Positions 62,430 to 64,000 of a stretch of 64,000 bases of DNA are shown here, piece by piece. Origin of the DNA: an uncultured Alphaproteobacteria bacterium (lineage in GTDB: Bacteria; Pseudomonadota; Alphaproteobacteria; Rhodobacterales; Rhodobacteraceae); the NCBI GenBank assembly GCA_902537215.1, contig CACBAM010000011.1, positions 1-64,000 on the forward strand, written 5' to 3'. Position 1 is the stretch's first letter. Each line of letters starts with the position of its first letter. The position numbers and the translations under genes were made by a program. The notes beneath the pieces are model-generated. The model had not been told where the DNA came from. It saw only the letters and a list, made by a program, of their open reading frames with translations, and did no database searches.

Positions 62430-63354
62430 CCTTTAGTACTTTGTTTAGTTCAACTTTAGTCGGACTTGACTGAGCTGTTCCTTTCTTTAAAACGCTAAGG
62501 CCTGCTGCTGCACAAGAAAATTCTACTGATTGCCTCAAATCTTTTCCAAAAGACAATGCGCTTGCTAGAGCACCATTGAAGCAATCGCCAGCACCCGTCG
62601 TATCAATTACTTTTCCAAATTTGTTGCCTGGGCAAAACAAAATTTTCTCTCCATCAAAAAATGCAGCACCCTTTTTCCCAAGTGTAATAATTACTTTTTC
62701 AACTCCCAGGTCTCTGATTTTATTTATAGCCTTTTCAATGTCTCTTTTGCCTTTTAGAGAGATATTCGTTAATTGCTCAGCTTCTGTTTCGTTGGGAGTA
62801 ATAATTTCACAAAACTGGTAAGCTTTCCTACTAATTTTTCCAAATGGGGCTGGGTTGAAAATTGTAACCATGCCCAATTCTCTGGCTTCTTTTAAAACTG
62901 CAAATGTAGTATCTGATGACTGTTCAAATTGAGTTAAAAAGATGTCGCCTTTTTTCATTTTTGATTTCTGCAAATAAAAGTCATCTATACTCAGATGGGC
63001 TGATGCACCAGGATCAACAATTACACTATTTTCACCAGTTTTATCATCAATAAATATTCCTGCCATACCGGTAGGCAAACTTTTGTCAATTTTTGTACTC
63101 GCGAAGAGTTTCTCTCTTCTCCAAATATCATTTGCATAGCTATTAAAATTATCATTCCCTAATCGAGTAATTAATGTGGTGGATGCTCCAAGTTTTCTTG
63201 CTGATATTGCTTGATTTGAGGCTTTGCCGCCAGGGCCTATGTTTGAACTTTTTGCAATAATGGTTTCCCCAGGTTTTACTTTCTTATCAACATAGAAAGA
63301 TAAATCCACCGCGAAGATTCCAAAAACAAAAATATGTTTATTTTTTTGTTTCAT
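62422..63354 (-). CDS. PfkB-family sugar kinase, ribokinase-like
   Basis: A 310-residue kinase with the N-terminal GPGGKASNQAISARKLGA region (typical GGKGANQA block of ribokinase) and the C-terminal signature TGAGDCFNGALA with catalytic Asp257. FAVDLSFYV near residue 16 differs from the usual NxD. Ribose is the default substrate; other sugars or nucleosides are possible. It overlaps the CoA-transferase gene by 17 bases and is downstream of it on the same strand. Confidence 0.83.
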   Translation of the reverse strand: MKQKNKHIFVFGIFAVDLSFYVDKKVKPGETIIAKSSNIGPGGKASNQAISARKLGASTTLITRLGNDNFNSYANDIWRREKLFASTKIDKSLPTGMAGIFIDDKTGENSVIVDPGASAHLSIDDFYLQKSKMKKGDIFLTQFEQSSDTTFAVLKEARELGMVTIFNPAPFGKISRKAYQFCEIITPNETEAEQLTNISLKGKRDIEKAINKIRDLGVEKVIITLGKKGAAFFDGEKILFCPGNKFGKVIDTTGAGDCFNGALASALSFGKDLRQSVEFSCAAAGLSVLKKGTAQSSPTKVELNKVLKAI

Positions 63355-64000
63355 TGAATTCTGCTCTCAATTGTTCATTATGTTGGTTAAACTTAGGCGC
63401 TTTTTTTTCTAAACTCTCCCAAATAAGGGGTGGAGAGGGAATAGTTAAACTGTTATCTACTGAAGTTCTTACACTTATTTTTTTCAACGCCAAATGCCTT
63501 TCTAAATCCTTAACGGTATTTAGTCTTCCATACGCAATTGACGCGTCTTCAAGCCTATTTTTAAGAGTTTCATCGGTAAGTGAAGATAAAATAGACTGAA
63601 TTGTTTCATCTAATAAATCCCTATTCTTTACTCTTAGTGTATTGGTAGAAAACTTATTTTCTTTTGCCAGGGAAGGTGATTTAAGAACCTCTACACAAAA
63701 TCTTTTCCACTCCGATTCGTTCTGAATTGAAATGATAAAGCTAGTATTTTCTGAGCACAGGAAAGCACCATAAGGTGCGATAGAAGGATGCTTTAGACCA
63801 ACCCTTTTGGGAGCAGCCCCTCCATATTTGCTATGAATGTATGGAACAGTCATCCATTCAGCAGCAACATCAAAAAGGGAAATCTTAACATCCTTAACTT
63901 TATTAAATCGTTCTCTCAATAATAAAGATTCTACGATGCCTGCATGTGCTGCCATCCCTGCGCCAATATCACAAATTGAGACTCCTATCCTACCAAGTCC
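63338..64000 (-). CDS. CaiB/BaiF CoA-transferase family protein, truncated by window end
   Basis: The C-terminal part of a class III CoA-transferase; the frame stays open to the window edge and adds GLGRIGVSICDIGAG before the Met at 63955, a family motif (GVSIxDIxxG). The remaining part shows YGAFLCSENTSFIISIQNE and KRFCVEVLKSP, typical of the small domain. Such enzymes move CoA between carboxylic acids. The catalytic Asp lies beyond the window. It overlaps the ribokinase-like gene by 17 bases, so both are co-transcribed. Confidence 0.85.
   Translation of the reverse strand, partial: GLGRIGVSICDIGAGMAAHAGIVESLLLRERFNKVKDVKISLFDVAAEWMTVPYIHSKYGGAAPKRVGLKHPSIAPYGAFLCSENTSFIISIQNESEWKRFCVEVLKSPSLAKENKFSTNTLRVKNRDLLDETIQSILSSLTDETLKNRLEDASIAYGRLNTVKDLERHLALKKISVRTSVDNSLTIPSPPLIWESLEKKAPKFNQHNEQLRAEFNETKK

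Overview
This AT-rich, gene-dense 64 kb window comes from an alphaproteobacterium, most likely a marine Rhodobacterales-type lineage with an AT-rich genome. That placement is inferred from gene order and family variants: trxA with folC-accD, pip next to ubiG, rbfA-truB-rpsO-pnp divergent from dapB, hslO-nudL-cca, petABC next to trmL, dapF-mtaB, and an NDUFAF5-type methyltransferase without the classical SAM loop. No species is claimed. There are no rRNA genes, CRISPR arrays, insertion sequences or prophage genes, and no stretch over 300 bases without a gene, tRNA or regulatory element.

Layout. 1-27 kb is housekeeping: redox and folate (trxA, folC), fatty acids (accD), ubiquinone (ubiG), heme (hemH, hemF), RNA processing and translation (pnp, rpsO, truB, rbfA, cca, tlyA, trmL, mtaB), lysine and cell wall (dapB, dapF, a lytic transglycosylase), aroC, the cytochrome bc1 operon, the Hsp33 chaperone and two NUDIX hydrolases. 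27.2-29.8 kb holds tRNA-Lys(TTT), an asparagine synthetase-like gene and a DUF938 methyltransferase gene interrupted by one in-frame TGA. 29.8-34.4 kb is a zinc regulon: zur-znuC-znuB-cobW divergent from znuA, with two tandem Zur-like palindromes between them.

34.6-44.3 kb is the most unusual region. It is a compact chemosensory cluster (a triple CheW-like protein, CheB, CheY, CheA, a 111-residue orphan, CheR and an MCP). Divergent from it is a tightly overlapping three-gene operon of two small cyclic-nucleotide-binding-fold proteins flanking an unknown helical protein. No flagellar or pilus genes are in the window. 44.3-47 kb is a copper module (CueR-like regulator with a 19-bp-spacer promoter, DUF4396 membrane protein, cytochrome c, CopC, CopD). 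47-52.1 kb carries an aminotransferase, an EamA transporter, a serine hydrolase, a thioesterase, a zeta-like GST and a third cyclic-nucleotide-binding protein.

52.1-58.5 kb is a metal region: a 10-TM metal exporter gene and, divergently, DUF4856, a diiron hydroxylase, an Fe(III)-binding protein and an ABC permease, with a 25-bp Fur/Mur-like palindrome in the divergent gap. 58.5-60.8 kb has a membrane-anchored unknown, a six-cysteine secreted protein and a divergent ribosome-recycling-factor-like protein. The window ends with a ThDP enzyme, a ribokinase-like kinase and a truncated CaiB/BaiF CoA-transferase.
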